From assembly GCF_012034335.1 (NCBI RefSeq), contig NZ_JAATHJ010000007.1, positions 84,818 through 148,817 on the forward strand: DNA of 64,000 bases, read 5' to 3'. This DNA comes from Alkalicoccus luteus. GTDB lineage: Bacteria; Bacillota; Bacilli; Bacillales; Salisediminibacteriaceae. The notes under the pieces are model-generated. The model did no database searches. It had not been told where the DNA came from and saw nothing but the letters and a program-made list of their open reading frames with translations. This document shows, one piece after another, positions 35,475 to 44,567 of the stretch. The position numbers were made by a program, and so were the translations under genes. Within the stretch, counting starts at the first letter, position 1. Every line of letters starts with the position of its first letter.

Positions 35475-38400
35475 GGCTATTGTCTCCTTCCTCTTTCATC
35501 AGCTCAATAATGTCGTCCTGCTTTTTTTCCGAAAGGACTCTGTAGCTGTTGCCGGGAAGCGATTGATCAAATTGGCAGAATGAACGGTAGGCACAATACG
35601 TACACGGTACTTCCTTCTTTTTCCGGTAAGGCTTCAGTGATGTATCGCCATCCATGATCTTTTCAGCATAGCGCTTCATGCTGCCTCGGATATAATCGCG
35701 GAGCAGCTCGAAATGCTCAGCGGCAATCGTTTTCGACCTTGCCCCCTGGGAGCCGTCTTTTTTTACATACAGCGGCGCAATATCAGATGCCCCCTCTTGA
35801 AGGGTATGGTCATGAGCATCCACTGCTCCTTCTTCAGCAGACAGGAGTCCCTTCATTTTAAACGCTTTTAACAGCTCTTTTTCGATCTGCTCCAGCGTCA
35901 TTTTATGATCGCTTCTAAGCATCGGGTTGTGGACATGGAAGTACAGGACGCCGGCCGGATCAGCTTCCACGTTGAGCCAGTTAACTGCAAAGCTGGTGAC
36001 CACGTCCAGGTAGACGAGCATTTGCAGAGCAAGACCGTAATAGACATCCTCCAGCTTAATGTCTTTATCGCTCGATTTATAATCAATGACACGGAGGTAA
36101 GTGCCCTTATCCGTATCAGCTCTGTCGACCCGGTCAATCCTCCCGGAGACTTCTACCAGCGCTCCGGAATCAAGTGTAATCATCAAAGGCGGCAGCTCTT
36201 TACCTGAACCAAAGCCGACTTCCGAGCCTGCCGGAATAAAGTGAGACCGTTTCGACTGTTCATTGAGCATCACCGCCGCTTGAGCCACGACACCTTTTAG
36301 TTTATGAAGAATATAGGCATACCTTTCCGAACTGCGCAATATGTCCCTTTGAATGGCGGGGGCCAGTTTTTCTACGGTCTGCTCCGCCTGATGAACAATT
36401 TCTTCCTGACTAAGGTTCTCTGGATCTTTTGAGCGCTGTTGCAACTGTTCGGATACTTCTTTCAGCGCATCGTGAAATAGCATGCCAATATCCGGTGCTT
36501 CCAGTTTATAGCGCGCACGTTCACGGAGCTTTAAGCCGTAGCGTGCATACTGAGAAAACGGACAAGCGTTAAATTGTTCGAATCTGGAAACGCTCGCTTT
36601 TAATTTTTGCCCGTACAGAGCAGCAGCTGCCCCCTGAGAGAGGCTGACAGGCTTGTTTTCATGATGCAGACTCCCAAGCAGCATCTCAAAACGTGCATCA
36701 TTCTGGTGCTGAGCCAGCCAGTTATAGGCTGACCACCAGACCGGATCAAGTGAATACCCTTCTTTATAACGCTGCAGCTGCAGCGCCAGCAGTCCTGCGG
36801 TCCGATCTGGTGTCGTAATGAAGGTTTCAGCCGGACTGCTCTCATCCTCTGGAACGGTCCCCTTTACATAGTGAGGGGCTGCAGGTACTCTCTCTTTCAG
36901 CTGATCGATGAACAAAGATGGCTGAAGCCTTTTACCTGCGTCATCTGCAATCGCATACGCACAGTATAATTTTTCTGATGGCTGGGCAACAGCTCGGTAA
37001 AAAAGAAAATTTTCATGCAGGAGCTGTGAATTAACGCCGGGAGCTAACTCGACCCCTGATTGTTCCAGCAGTTCACGTTCTTCTTCCTGAAAGAAGGAAT
37101 GCTCTTCCAGCTTCTTTGGAAAGATATTCTCATTAACGCCAATCACAAATAATACATCGACTTGCGGCACTCTGGAAATCTCTGCATCCCCGATCAGCAC
37201 CTGATCAAATGCCGGAGGAATGATCGAATAGGTTAATGCATCAAGAGCAGTTTCCATCGTTTCTCTAAATACGTGCAGCTCTGTCTTTCGGCCATCTCCA
37301 ACTGCATGCAGATCGTCCAGCAGCCTGACGATCTCCCGCCAAATCTGCTGATGCTCCTCGGCCTGTTCCGGCTTGCCTTCTGCTGTTCGTGAATGATGCC
37401 ATGCAGCTAGTCTGTCGGGCACATTTAATACAGTGAGTAATTGATAGACTGCCTCGACGAAATCCGAAAGCGACTCAGCTTGAAGCATGTCTTCTTCAAA
37501 AACGGTCATCTGCTGCAGCGCTATTTGCCGGATATCTTCCATCGTACGCTCAGGAGTCCCCTCTGCCGTTTCAACAGGATCATCCCAACTGACAGCTTCC
37601 CGCCAGCGCCAGCTTTTGATCCCTCTAGCCAGCAAGTAATTCTCAAACTGATCGATTTCTGAGCGCGTCACGTCCTCCGGAAAAAACAGTCCGGTTTTGA
37701 CCATTCGAAAAAAACTTTCATAAGGCCAGTTAAATTCGATAGTCTCCAGCGCAGATTTGATCAGTTCAGAAAGCGGATGTTCCTTGGCAGGCCGCTTCCG
37801 ATCAAGGAAGTAAGGGATGTGTTCCTGCTGAAAAGCTGTTTCCAGAACGGGACCGTAGAGCTCAAGATCCCTCGTGATAAGGGCTATATCTTTATACCGT
37901 TTTCCTGCTTTAACCAGCCGGGCTATTTGACGGGCACTTGCTTCGCATTCCGCTCTGCGGCTTACCGCTTCCCAGATTTCTATACCATCAGCATCTTCCG
38001 CTGTTTTCGGAGGATAGCGAAAGACAGATGCTTCAAGATGCTGAAGAGCAGGCTTCCCGGAACGCCTTCCCCCGGAGGCAAATTCGATCGAAAACGAAAC
38101 TCCTTCCTCTTCAGCAGCTGCCTTTAATTTATGTACGAGCTGATGTGATCTGAAAAACAAATCAAGAGGATCCGGTTCTTCCCAGTTGCTCTCATCAGCA
38201 ACAATAGCACTGCGTACGTCAGTCTGGGCAACAATCGCGGTGAACAGTTCCAACTCTACCGGCGTCAACTCATGAAAGCCATCGGCAAATACATGCCAGT
38301 TTTCTGCTGTTTTCCTGTTTTGGAGTTTTTCTGCTGCAAGTCTCAGCAAGTCTTCCGACTCAATAAATCGCCCTTCCAGCTGTTCTTCCGTCTTCCGCTG

Positions 38401-38907
38401 GATTAACGTGAAATCATGCAGCTTGGCCATCAGTTTTTCTTCAAGAGCTGATCGTTCCGGTTTTTGAATAAGCTTTGAGGACAGCGTTTCCAGACTGGAG
38501 CATGTGATTGAATACCGCCTGCATTCCGTCATCATTTCTTCTACTTGATCAATAAAACCGGAAGCTTCATAGGATGTCCGGAACAGCTTCAGCTGTTCGC
38601 CTGACTCAGCTGCATTCGACTTCAGCAGACCATGAATGCCTGCTTTGCTCAGCTGCGGATGAATCATGCCGCCTTCAAGTTCAAGAATATGATAAGCCAG
38701 CCGTGTAAAGCTGAATACGCGTACACGCGTCAGTGCTCTTCCTGCACGTTTCAGCAGTTCGCGCTCCATCTGAAATGTCATTTGTTCAGGTACGAGCAGG
38801 ATGATCGGAGGGCCTGCTGGATCCCTTTTAATGCAGCTGACCAGATGCTGCAGTAACCTTTCCGTTTTACCGGTTCCCGATCGTCCGCCGATGACTGTAA
38901 GTGCCAT
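35464..38907 (-). CDS. addB: ATP-dependent helicase/deoxyribonuclease subunit B
   Basis: Chi-recognising subunit of AddAB. Walker A VIGGRSGTGKTERLL at residues 4-18. The C-terminal nuclease has LRVIDYKSSDKD near residue 968. Iron-sulfur cysteines are visible at FNACPFSQYA (near 790) and in CTYCAYRSFC (near 1110). 1147 residues from ATG 38907, which follows AAAAGGAGG; an ATG 27 bases further up lies in the leader. Promoter and a LexA-like box lie immediately upstream. Confidence 0.95.
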   Translation of the reverse strand: MALTVIGGRSGTGKTERLLQHLVSCIKRDPAGPPIILLVPEQMTFQMERELLKRAGRALTRVRVFSFTRLAYHILELEGGMIHPQLSKAGIHGLLKSNAAESGEQLKLFRTSYEASGFIDQVEEMMTECRRYSITCSSLETLSSKLIQKPERSALEEKLMAKLHDFTLIQRKTEEQLEGRFIESEDLLRLAAEKLQNRKTAENWHVFADGFHELTPVELELFTAIVAQTDVRSAIVADESNWEEPDPLDLFFRSHQLVHKLKAAAEEEGVSFSIEFASGGRRSGKPALQHLEASVFRYPPKTAEDADGIEIWEAVSRRAECEASARQIARLVKAGKRYKDIALITRDLELYGPVLETAFQQEHIPYFLDRKRPAKEHPLSELIKSALETIEFNWPYESFFRMVKTGLFFPEDVTRSEIDQFENYLLARGIKSWRWREAVSWDDPVETAEGTPERTMEDIRQIALQQMTVFEEDMLQAESLSDFVEAVYQLLTVLNVPDRLAAWHHSRTAEGKPEQAEEHQQIWREIVRLLDDLHAVGDGRKTELHVFRETMETALDALTYSIIPPAFDQVLIGDAEISRVPQVDVLFVIGVNENIFPKKLEEHSFFQEEERELLEQSGVELAPGVNSQLLHENFLFYRAVAQPSEKLYCAYAIADDAGKRLQPSLFIDQLKERVPAAPHYVKGTVPEDESSPAETFITTPDRTAGLLALQLQRYKEGYSLDPVWWSAYNWLAQHQNDARFEMLLGSLHHENKPVSLSQGAAAALYGQKLKASVSRFEQFNACPFSQYARYGLKLRERARYKLEAPDIGMLFHDALKEVSEQLQQRSKDPENLSQEEIVHQAEQTVEKLAPAIQRDILRSSERYAYILHKLKGVVAQAAVMLNEQSKRSHFIPAGSEVGFGSGKELPPLMITLDSGALVEVSGRIDRVDRADTDKGTYLRVIDYKSSDKDIKLEDVYYGLALQMLVYLDVVTSFAVNWLNVEADPAGVLYFHVHNPMLRSDHKMTLEQIEKELLKAFKMKGLLSAEEGAVDAHDHTLQEGASDIAPLYVKKDGSQGARSKTIAAEHFELLRDYIRGSMKRYAEKIMDGDTSLKPYRKKKEVPCTYCAYRSFCQFDQSLPGNSYRVLSEKKQDDIIELMKEEGDNSHDS

Positions 38908-38931
38908 TTGACAGCCTCCTTTTACCATATA

Positions 38932-38961
38932 CAAGCATATGTTCGTACATATAGTTTAGCA
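38932..38961 (-). promoter_or_regulatory. addB promoter with a LexA (SOS) box candidate
   Basis: On the minus strand an extended -10, TGCTAAACT (38953-38961), is followed by CGAACATATGCTTG (38932-38945). That matches the Bacillus LexA box CGAACATATGTTCG at 12 of 14 positions, with the left half perfect. The box covers the expected transcription start and lies 24 bases before the addB start codon. Confidence 0.55.
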
Positions 38962-39050
38962 CAACTCTTCATTCATGTGCGACTGAGTAAACGAACGTTT
39001 TCTTTTTAAATTCGCTGACCAACCTCCCTTTCAGAATGGCAGCGGGCACC

Positions 39051-39084
39051 AAAAAACCGGCAAAATATTTCATGCCGGCTTTTT
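39051..39084 (-). terminator. Terminator of the FAD monooxygenase-like gene
   Basis: GCCGGCA / TGCCGG stem with T runs on both sides (AAAAAACCGG and CCGGCTTTTT), so it can work in both directions; 46 bases past the stop of the gene at 39130. Confidence 0.75.
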
Positions 39085-39129
39085 ACGTTAAGTTTTATGA
39101 AAGGAAAGGATTGATAAATACCATGTACG

Positions 39130-40488
39130 TTACGTCCCATCGCTGCCGTGAGTGAGTTTGCGCCACGGATAATCATCTTGATCGGTAAAAACAGCTTTTT
39201 GACTCCGCTTTTTAAACCTTGACTTCATGTACATCGATGAAGGACCTAAAAACCGGGCAGCATCCATCGGTGTGTACATCCACCAGCCCACACCTGAAAT
39301 ATTCAGCATGTGCTTGTAATGTAAAATCGGATGCCGTTCGAAGCGCTTCAGCGCAAACATTCTCCCCCACTGATACCACTTAAATGACCAGGCATACCCG
39401 AGAGCAGAAAAATGGCTGAGCAGCGACAGCCGGTCTGCTCGTTTTTTTCTTACTTTCTCAAACATACGCAGATGCTTAGGCTCAAGATTATTCGTTTCGA
39501 ACATCCAGTTCAGTAAATCTCCCAGAATAGCACCATCCTGAATAGCCAGATTCATGCCTTCGCCTGCCATTGGATGGACAGCGTGGGCTGCATCTCCAAT
39601 GATCGCCGCATTTCCCTGTACGTATTCGTGGATATTATGCCGGACCGGAATCATCAGCTGAATTTTTTTCCAGGATTCAATCTGCGTTACACAGTCTTTC
39701 AGCTCCGGCTCAAATTGAATAATCGGATCATAAAATGTATGAAGCCCTTCTTTTTTCATTTTGTTATAATCGCCCGGTTTAATCAGCAGCACGCACCTCA
39801 CTTCATTATCGGGGAGTGGAAATAATCCAATAAATGATTTATGTGAGGCGTACATTCTTGCTTCCGTAAAGTTTGCAGGCCTCGGAAAGGTAACGGTCAG
39901 AAAGTGATGGTTATACTGGGTTGTAACAAGCTGCTGATCCATCGCTTTACGCATCAGGGATGATCTTCCTTCTGCTCCGACAAAAAAATCAGCCTGAATC
40001 TCAAATTCTTCTCCATCTTTTTTAACCAGTGCCCTGTTGAACTGTTTTGCTTTACTGTCCATGGAGGTGAATTTCTGAAATGCTGCAGGATTCCAGTAAT
40101 GAAACGATTCGTGTTTCCCTGCTTCTTCTAAAATAATATTTTTAAGTTTTTCGTGAGGGATCATCCGGGCTTCCGGAAAAGCAACCGGGAGCCTGTCATA
40201 GTGAAGCGGAATATACATACTTTCTTCAACCGTGCCGTCAGCTGCTTCTTTCATTTCATAGGTATGAATCGTTGGCAGAGGATGACTCGCTTTTACTATC
40301 CGGTGATCTATTCCCATCTCCCTGAAATGAAGGAGTGATTTCGGCTGAAGCAGCTCTCCTTTGTAAATCTTTCCCGGATTTTTATCCTTTTCGATAACCA
40401 GAACTTTCGTATTTTGCTGCGCAAGCCGGAGGGCAAGCGTCAGCCCTCCGACACCTCCGCCAATCACTACTACCTGGAAGTGTTCCAT
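39130..40488 (-). CDS. FAD-dependent monooxygenase-like protein (UbiH/PHBH fold)
   Basis: 452 residues. N-terminal FAD-binding VVVIGGGVGGLTLALRLAQQ (residues 6-25), then AEGRSSLMRKA, and the second FAD motif IIGDAAHAVHPMAGEGMNLAIQDG near residue 290. This is the aromatic-ring hydroxylase / quinone-biosynthesis monooxygenase class; substrate unknown. ATG 40488 has AAGAAGGTGG upstream. An in-frame ATG at 40515 overlaps the stop of the TVP38 gene (ATGA) but has no ribosome site. The two genes are therefore tightly linked, which hints at a membrane-associated substrate. Confidence 0.8.
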   Translation of the reverse strand: MEHFQVVVIGGGVGGLTLALRLAQQNTKVLVIEKDKNPGKIYKGELLQPKSLLHFREMGIDHRIVKASHPLPTIHTYEMKEAADGTVEESMYIPLHYDRLPVAFPEARMIPHEKLKNIILEEAGKHESFHYWNPAAFQKFTSMDSKAKQFNRALVKKDGEEFEIQADFFVGAEGRSSLMRKAMDQQLVTTQYNHHFLTVTFPRPANFTEARMYASHKSFIGLFPLPDNEVRCVLLIKPGDYNKMKKEGLHTFYDPIIQFEPELKDCVTQIESWKKIQLMIPVRHNIHEYVQGNAAIIGDAAHAVHPMAGEGMNLAIQDGAILGDLLNWMFETNNLEPKHLRMFEKVRKKRADRLSLLSHFSALGYAWSFKWYQWGRMFALKRFERHPILHYKHMLNISGVGWWMYTPMDAARFLGPSSMYMKSRFKKRSQKAVFTDQDDYPWRKLTHGSDGT

Positions 40489-40511
40489 AGAACCACCTTC
40501 TTCATAAGCTG

Positions 40512-41171
40512 TCATGTTAGTTCTTCAAGGTCCATGTTTTTCTTTTTAAGCATTCGTTTAACGACATAAGGAATGATAAGTGCAATAGCAAATACTGCGG
40601 CCGTAGCAGCGATCATACCTGCACTGAGGTCAGCGAGTGAGGCTCCGAGCAAGTTGAATGCCAATGTTCCCGGAATAATTCCGATCATCGTGGCACCAAG
40701 AAATGTCTTCAATTTAATAGAAGAAACGGCGGCAAGATACGTAACCAGATCAAAATTGATAACAGGCAGAATTCGCAGCGATATGATATAAAACATTCCG
40801 TTCTCTTCGATTCTTTTTTTAATTACCTCTCGCTTGGCTCCGGAAAGCTTCTGCTTTTTTTTACTGCCGATCTTACGAATAAACAAAAACGACAGCAGTG
40901 CTCCTGCAAGGGAGCCTGCATAAGTAGCAGCCGGTCCAATTATCGGACCGAATGCTAATCCGCCGGCTACCGCCATAACCGAAGCGGGAAAAAGAAGAAA
41001 CGGCCTCATTGCGAACATCAGAATAAACACCGCAGGACCAAGCAGCCCGAATGACAGAAAAAAGTCCTGCAGCTGCTCTGCTTCAAAATTTAAATATGTT
41101 GCATTTATATAAATCAGAAGAGCAGCCGCCGCAAAGACTGCAGCGGCTTTAAGTAACGTTTGATAGTTCAT
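40512..41171 (-). CDS. TVP38/TMEM64-family membrane protein
   Basis: 219 residues with about six hydrophobic segments. The DedA/VTT-type core is recognisable: FAMRPFLLFPASVMAVAGGLAFGPIIG at about 54-80 and LRILPVINFDLVTYLAAVSSIK at about 132-153. VTT proteins are linked to lipid transport or envelope homeostasis. Start ATG follows AAAAGGAG. Operon with the downstream FAD enzyme (ATGA junction). Confidence 0.85.
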   Translation of the reverse strand: MNYQTLLKAAAVFAAAALLIYINATYLNFEAEQLQDFFLSFGLLGPAVFILMFAMRPFLLFPASVMAVAGGLAFGPIIGPAATYAGSLAGALLSFLFIRKIGSKKKQKLSGAKREVIKKRIEENGMFYIISLRILPVINFDLVTYLAAVSSIKLKTFLGATMIGIIPGTLAFNLLGASLADLSAGMIAATAAVFAIALIIPYVVKRMLKKKNMDLEELT

Positions 41172-41212
41172 GAAGTAGCTCCTTTTCCTTCTATATCCGT
41201 TTTCGAAGCACT

Positions 41213-42337
41213 TTAATCTAAAATCGTATCTGCAGCGGCTTTTTCAAGCGGATAGTCAGCCGGATCAAGCTCCATCGGACGTTCTGCTGCAAGGTGTGCC
41301 AGTTCTCTCCCTAAATACGGCCCGGACGTTAAACCAGAGGCTCCAAGTCCATCTGCAACAATCACATCGGACGCGCCTTTTAATTCACCAAAGACAGGGA
41401 GAAAACCGGGAGTAAATGGTCTGAGCCCGGTGCGTATACCGGTAATTTCAGCGTTTTTCATCCCTGGTGCCACATGAAGAAGTGCCTGCAGCAGTTCTGC
41501 CTGGCTTCCGACAGATACGTCCGTATTAAAATCTGTGATGTCTTCTTTAGATGCTCCAAACGCGACTTTGCCGCCGCCGAAATGAATCAGGTAATATTCC
41601 CCGTGCGGCATGACGACAGGGCGGCATTTGTTTTCTTCCCGGATTCTCATGTGGACAATCTGACCTTTTTGAACGGTGCTTCTGCTTTCAAAACCTGCCT
41701 GCTCCAGCAGCGGCCGGGTCCATGCACCGGCGGTGACGATCAGTTTATCAGGATGCAGCTTTTGTGTCCCGGCTACGACAGCTGGCCGTCCATTATCTAC
41801 CTGAATCGATGCGTTCTCATGAACAATAGTCAGTCCTTCATTGACAGCTGCTGCGAGAAGCGCCTCCCTCAATTCTGCACCGTTTACTCTTGCTGAACCT
41901 CCCACATAGACGGAACTGAATCTTTCGTGCGCTTCCGGGAAGTACTGCCTCGTTTCCGTTTGATTCAGCAGGGTGATTTGCCCCATTTCCGGAGCGTTTT
42001 CTCTGCGTCTTTGCAGGTGACTATATTTATGATGAAGCCTTTCATCTAAATCATGAAGATGAAGCGAGCCGACTTTTTGATAGCCAGGATCCTTCTGACC
42101 ACTGTCACGCAGCTTATCAATAAGTTCCGGATAATAGACAGCTCCCCCCCTCGCAATTGCATACCAGTTTTTGTTGCGGCGCTGAGATACCCAGGGAGCT
42201 ATGATTCCAGCTGCAGCGTCCGCTGCCCGCCCTTTGTGGCCAGCGTCAAACAGAGTAACCTTACAGCCGATTCGGCTCAGGTGATAGGCGGCGGAAGCAC
42301 CGAGTATTCCTCCGCCGATGATGATATAGTTTGCCAT
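41213..42337 (-). CDS. FAD-dependent amino-acid oxidase-type protein (DadA/ThiO class)
   Basis: 374 residues. Rossmann FAD motif YIIIGGGILGASAAYHLSRIG at residues 4-24, RAADAAAGIIAPWVS just after it, and the C-terminal VADGLGASGLTSGPYLGRELA segment typical of D-amino-acid dehydrogenases, glycine oxidase and related DAO-fold enzymes. It is not next to thi genes, so ThiO is unlikely to be its role. ATG follows AAAGGAG. It shares the minus strand with the TVP38 gene, 41 bases away. Confidence 0.82.
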   Translation of the reverse strand: MANYIIIGGGILGASAAYHLSRIGCKVTLFDAGHKGRAADAAAGIIAPWVSQRRNKNWYAIARGGAVYYPELIDKLRDSGQKDPGYQKVGSLHLHDLDERLHHKYSHLQRRRENAPEMGQITLLNQTETRQYFPEAHERFSSVYVGGSARVNGAELREALLAAAVNEGLTIVHENASIQVDNGRPAVVAGTQKLHPDKLIVTAGAWTRPLLEQAGFESRSTVQKGQIVHMRIREENKCRPVVMPHGEYYLIHFGGGKVAFGASKEDITDFNTDVSVGSQAELLQALLHVAPGMKNAEITGIRTGLRPFTPGFLPVFGELKGASDVIVADGLGASGLTSGPYLGRELAHLAAERPMELDPADYPLEKAAADTILD

Positions 42338-42453
42338 TTGGGTGCTCCTTTCAATGCTTTCAGGCTATCGCTATTTTAAATCAGCATAGCTGGTGTGACA
42401 AATTTATTCTACTGCTTGCAACTGTTGCTGCACTCTGTTACGCTGTCAACAGT

Positions 42454-42459
42454 TATACT
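42454..42459 (+). promoter_or_regulatory. -10 box of the dapA leader
   Basis: TATACT, about 20 bases ahead of the riboswitch. No convincing -35 hexamer at the right distance. Confidence 0.4.
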
Positions 42460-42473
42460 ATTACTTCAACATT

Positions 42474-42660
42474 TGAAGTGAGTTTAGAGGTGCGCCTTTT
42501 AAGAGTAAGCTGCCGGAGAATCAGGGGATTCTTTGAAAGCAGCTGAAAGGAAGCGGCGCCGAAGCCTGATCCTTTCCCGGAGGCAAGGCTGGGGCTGACA
42601 CCGAACAGGTTCAGCACTGTCATACAGCAATTGCTGTGTGAAGGGCTATCTCACGCTGGA
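42474..42660 (+). promoter_or_regulatory. Lysine riboswitch (L-box)
   Basis: Conserved L-box blocks appear in order: AGAGGTGCG, AAGAGTA, GGAGAA, GAAAGCAGCTGAAAGG, GGCGCCGAAG, AGGCTGGGGCTGAC-like core and GGGCTATCTCACG. The outer P1 helix is GTGAG (42478-42482) with CTCAC (42650-42654). It is followed by a terminator (42673-42702) and dapA, the standard arrangement for transcriptional shut-off by lysine. Confidence 0.93.
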
Positions 42661-42672
42661 AGGATTATTTTC

Positions 42673-42702
42673 AGCAGCAGGCCCTCCGCCTGCTGCTTTT
42701 TT
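42673..42702 (+). terminator. Riboswitch-controlled terminator
   Basis: AGCAGCAGGC / GCCTGCTGCT stem with a short loop, then TTTTTT. It is the expression platform of the lysine riboswitch. Confidence 0.9.
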
Positions 42703-42724
42703 AACTTTTCGGCCAATGATTTAG

Positions 42725-42757
42725 CTCTATTCAAACTACATTGAATAGAGGGATACA
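42725..42757 (+). promoter_or_regulatory. Hairpin covering part of the dapA ribosome site
   Basis: Perfect inverted repeat CTCTATTCAA (42725-42734) / TTGAATAGAG (42741-42750) with a 6-base loop. The 3' arm includes the first bases of the Shine-Dalgarno sequence AGAGGG (42747-42752), 5 bases before the ATG. Confidence 0.6.
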
Positions 42758-43648
42758 ATGAATTTTGGCAGAATTATTACCGCAATGGTCACACCTTTTG
42801 ATGAAAATGGGCATATCGATCTCCAGAAACTGCGGGATCTCGTCCAGCATTTAATTGACACAGGTTCCGATGCTATTGTAGCAGGCGGTACAACAGGAGA
42901 AGCTCCAACTCTAAGTCATGAAGAGAAAGCGGCGCTGTTTAAAAATACGGTAGATGCAGCAGCAGGACAGGTGCCTGTTATCGCCGGCACAGGAACGAAC
43001 AGCACGTACGCAGCCTGTCAGCTGACGCAGCTTGCAGAACAGGCTGGAGCGGATGCTGTTATGTTAACGGCTCCTTACTATAATAAGCCGAATCAGGAAG
43101 GTATGTATCAGCATTTTATGGCGGTCGCTGACGCTACATCATTACCGGTTATGCTGTATAACGTTCCCGGCAGAACCGGTGTTCATCTGGAGGCAGAAAC
43201 GACCATTCGCCTGGCTCAGGATGCAGAAAACATCGTATCCATTAAAGATGCGAGCGGGGACCTCGATCATATGAATGCGGTTCTGACTGGCGCTCCCGAA
43301 GCATTTACTCTGTACAGCGGCGATGACAGTCTGACGCTTCCTGCATATGCAATCGGTGCTTCCGGTATCGTATCGGTCGCTTCACACGTTGCAGGTTCGG
43401 CTATGAAAGAAATGCTCGATTTGTTTGATGAGGGCCACCACCGGGAAGCGAGAAACCTGCACAGACAGCTCGTACCACTTATGGATGCAATGTTCTGCGC
43501 CCCAAGCCCTGCTCCCGTGAAATCAGCACTGCAAATGATCGGTGTTTCTGCGGGATCAGTCCGTCTGCCGATCACTGAACTTACTGATCTTGAAGAGCAA
43601 GTCGTTGCAGGCGTTTTAGCTAACCGCATTCTCCATTCAGCAGTGTAA
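42758..43648 (+). CDS. dapA: 4-hydroxy-tetrahydrodipicolinate synthase
   Basis: Condenses aspartate semialdehyde with pyruvate, the entry step to diaminopimelate and lysine. TIM-barrel class I aldolase: GGTTGEAPTLSHEE near residue 44, the catalytic tyrosine in MLYNVPGRTG (near 134) and the Schiff-base lysine in IVSIKDASGD (near 162). 296 residues. It stands alone, without asd or dapG, and is controlled by the L-box upstream and possibly by the RBS hairpin. Confidence 0.96.
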   Translation: MNFGRIITAMVTPFDENGHIDLQKLRDLVQHLIDTGSDAIVAGGTTGEAPTLSHEEKAALFKNTVDAAAGQVPVIAGTGTNSTYAACQLTQLAEQAGADAVMLTAPYYNKPNQEGMYQHFMAVADATSLPVMLYNVPGRTGVHLEAETTIRLAQDAENIVSIKDASGDLDHMNAVLTGAPEAFTLYSGDDSLTLPAYAIGASGIVSVASHVAGSAMKEMLDLFDEGHHREARNLHRQLVPLMDAMFCAPSPAPVKSALQMIGVSAGSVRLPITELTDLEEQVVAGVLANRILHSAV

Positions 43649-43653
43649 ACAGT

Positions 43654-43687
43654 AAAGCCACCGCCTCGTAATTCCGGCGGTGGCTTT
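43654..43687. terminator. Bidirectional terminator between dapA and the YihY-family gene
   Basis: AAAGCCACCGCC / GGCGGTGGCTTT perfect 12-bp stem, 10-base loop, with A and T flanks on both sides; the flanking genes are convergent. Confidence 0.85.
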
Positions 43688-43710
43688 ACTTTATTTCAGC
43701 AAACGGCTTT

Positions 43711-44535
43711 TTATCTGCCCTGCTGCCTTCTGAAGTGAATCGCATTAATCTCTGCCCCTATAAGCAAAATGATTCCTGTTAAAAACATCCAGAGCATTAA
43801 AATGATCATTCCGCCTAAGCTGCCGTATGTTGCAGAAAAGTTACCGAAATTGCTGATGTAGATCGAAAAACCATAGGAAGCGGCCATCCAGCCGATTGTC
43901 GCAGCAACAGCTCCCGGAATGACACTTTTAAACGGAATCTTCATATTAGGAGCAACCGTATAAAGCGCCGTAAGAATCGTTATGACCACGAGAATCGCTA
44001 CAATCCATCTTCCAGCCTGAATGAGCATTTCTGCCTGCGGCGGCATATTCACTACCTGCTGAACAGCGTCAAGGATAGCCTCTCCAAAAATAGGCAGAAA
44101 CAGTGTTGTGATCAGACTAAGAAGCAGCAGCAGCGTAAGCAGAATGGAAAGGCCGCGATGCTTAAGAAAAGAGCGTTTTTTCGTCACATTAAAAGCTGTG
44201 TTAATCGCTTGAATGAATGCATTCATTCCGTTGGAAGCTGACCAGATCGTGCCTAGAATTCCGACAGTTAACAGCCCCCCGTTTGGTTCAGACACAGCGT
44301 CAACAATCGTATCTTCAAACACATCCACTGCCGCCTCAGGCAGAAATTCTTCCGCATAGGATAAAACCTGATCCGGATCCAACTGAAAATAAGGCAGAAC
44401 AGCCAAAAGAAGGATCATGAGCGGGATAACGGAAAGAACGTAATAATAAGCCTGTGCCGCTGCGAGAAGCGGTACGTCATCCCGCGACCACTCTTCCTTG
44501 ATTTCAAGCGCATATTCTTTCCAGACTGCCCACAT
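43711..44535 (-). CDS. YihY/BrkB-family membrane protein
   Basis: 274 residues with about six hydrophobic segments. The N-terminal AAAQAYYYVLSVIPLMILLLAVLPYF and the WSASNGMNAFIQAINTAFNV segment are family hallmarks. It was once called RNase BN, a function now assigned to another protein; the true role is unknown, possibly transport. ATG follows ACAGGAGG. Last of three genes after prs-like and AI-2E-family genes. Confidence 0.87.
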   Translation of the reverse strand: MWAVWKEYALEIKEEWSRDDVPLLAAAQAYYYVLSVIPLMILLLAVLPYFQLDPDQVLSYAEEFLPEAAVDVFEDTIVDAVSEPNGGLLTVGILGTIWSASNGMNAFIQAINTAFNVTKKRSFLKHRGLSILLTLLLLLSLITTLFLPIFGEAILDAVQQVVNMPPQAEMLIQAGRWIVAILVVITILTALYTVAPNMKIPFKSVIPGAVAATIGWMAASYGFSIYISNFGNFSATYGSLGGMIILMLWMFLTGIILLIGAEINAIHFRRQQGR

Positions 44536-44567
44536 AGCCCCGCCTCCTGTCCTTATACATGCATGAG

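Noticed and set aside
40489..40515. Upstream ATG as the true start of the FAD monooxygenase-like gene
   Set aside because: It overlaps the preceding stop codon but lacks a ribosome site, while the ATG at 40488 has a good one and directly precedes the FAD-binding motif.
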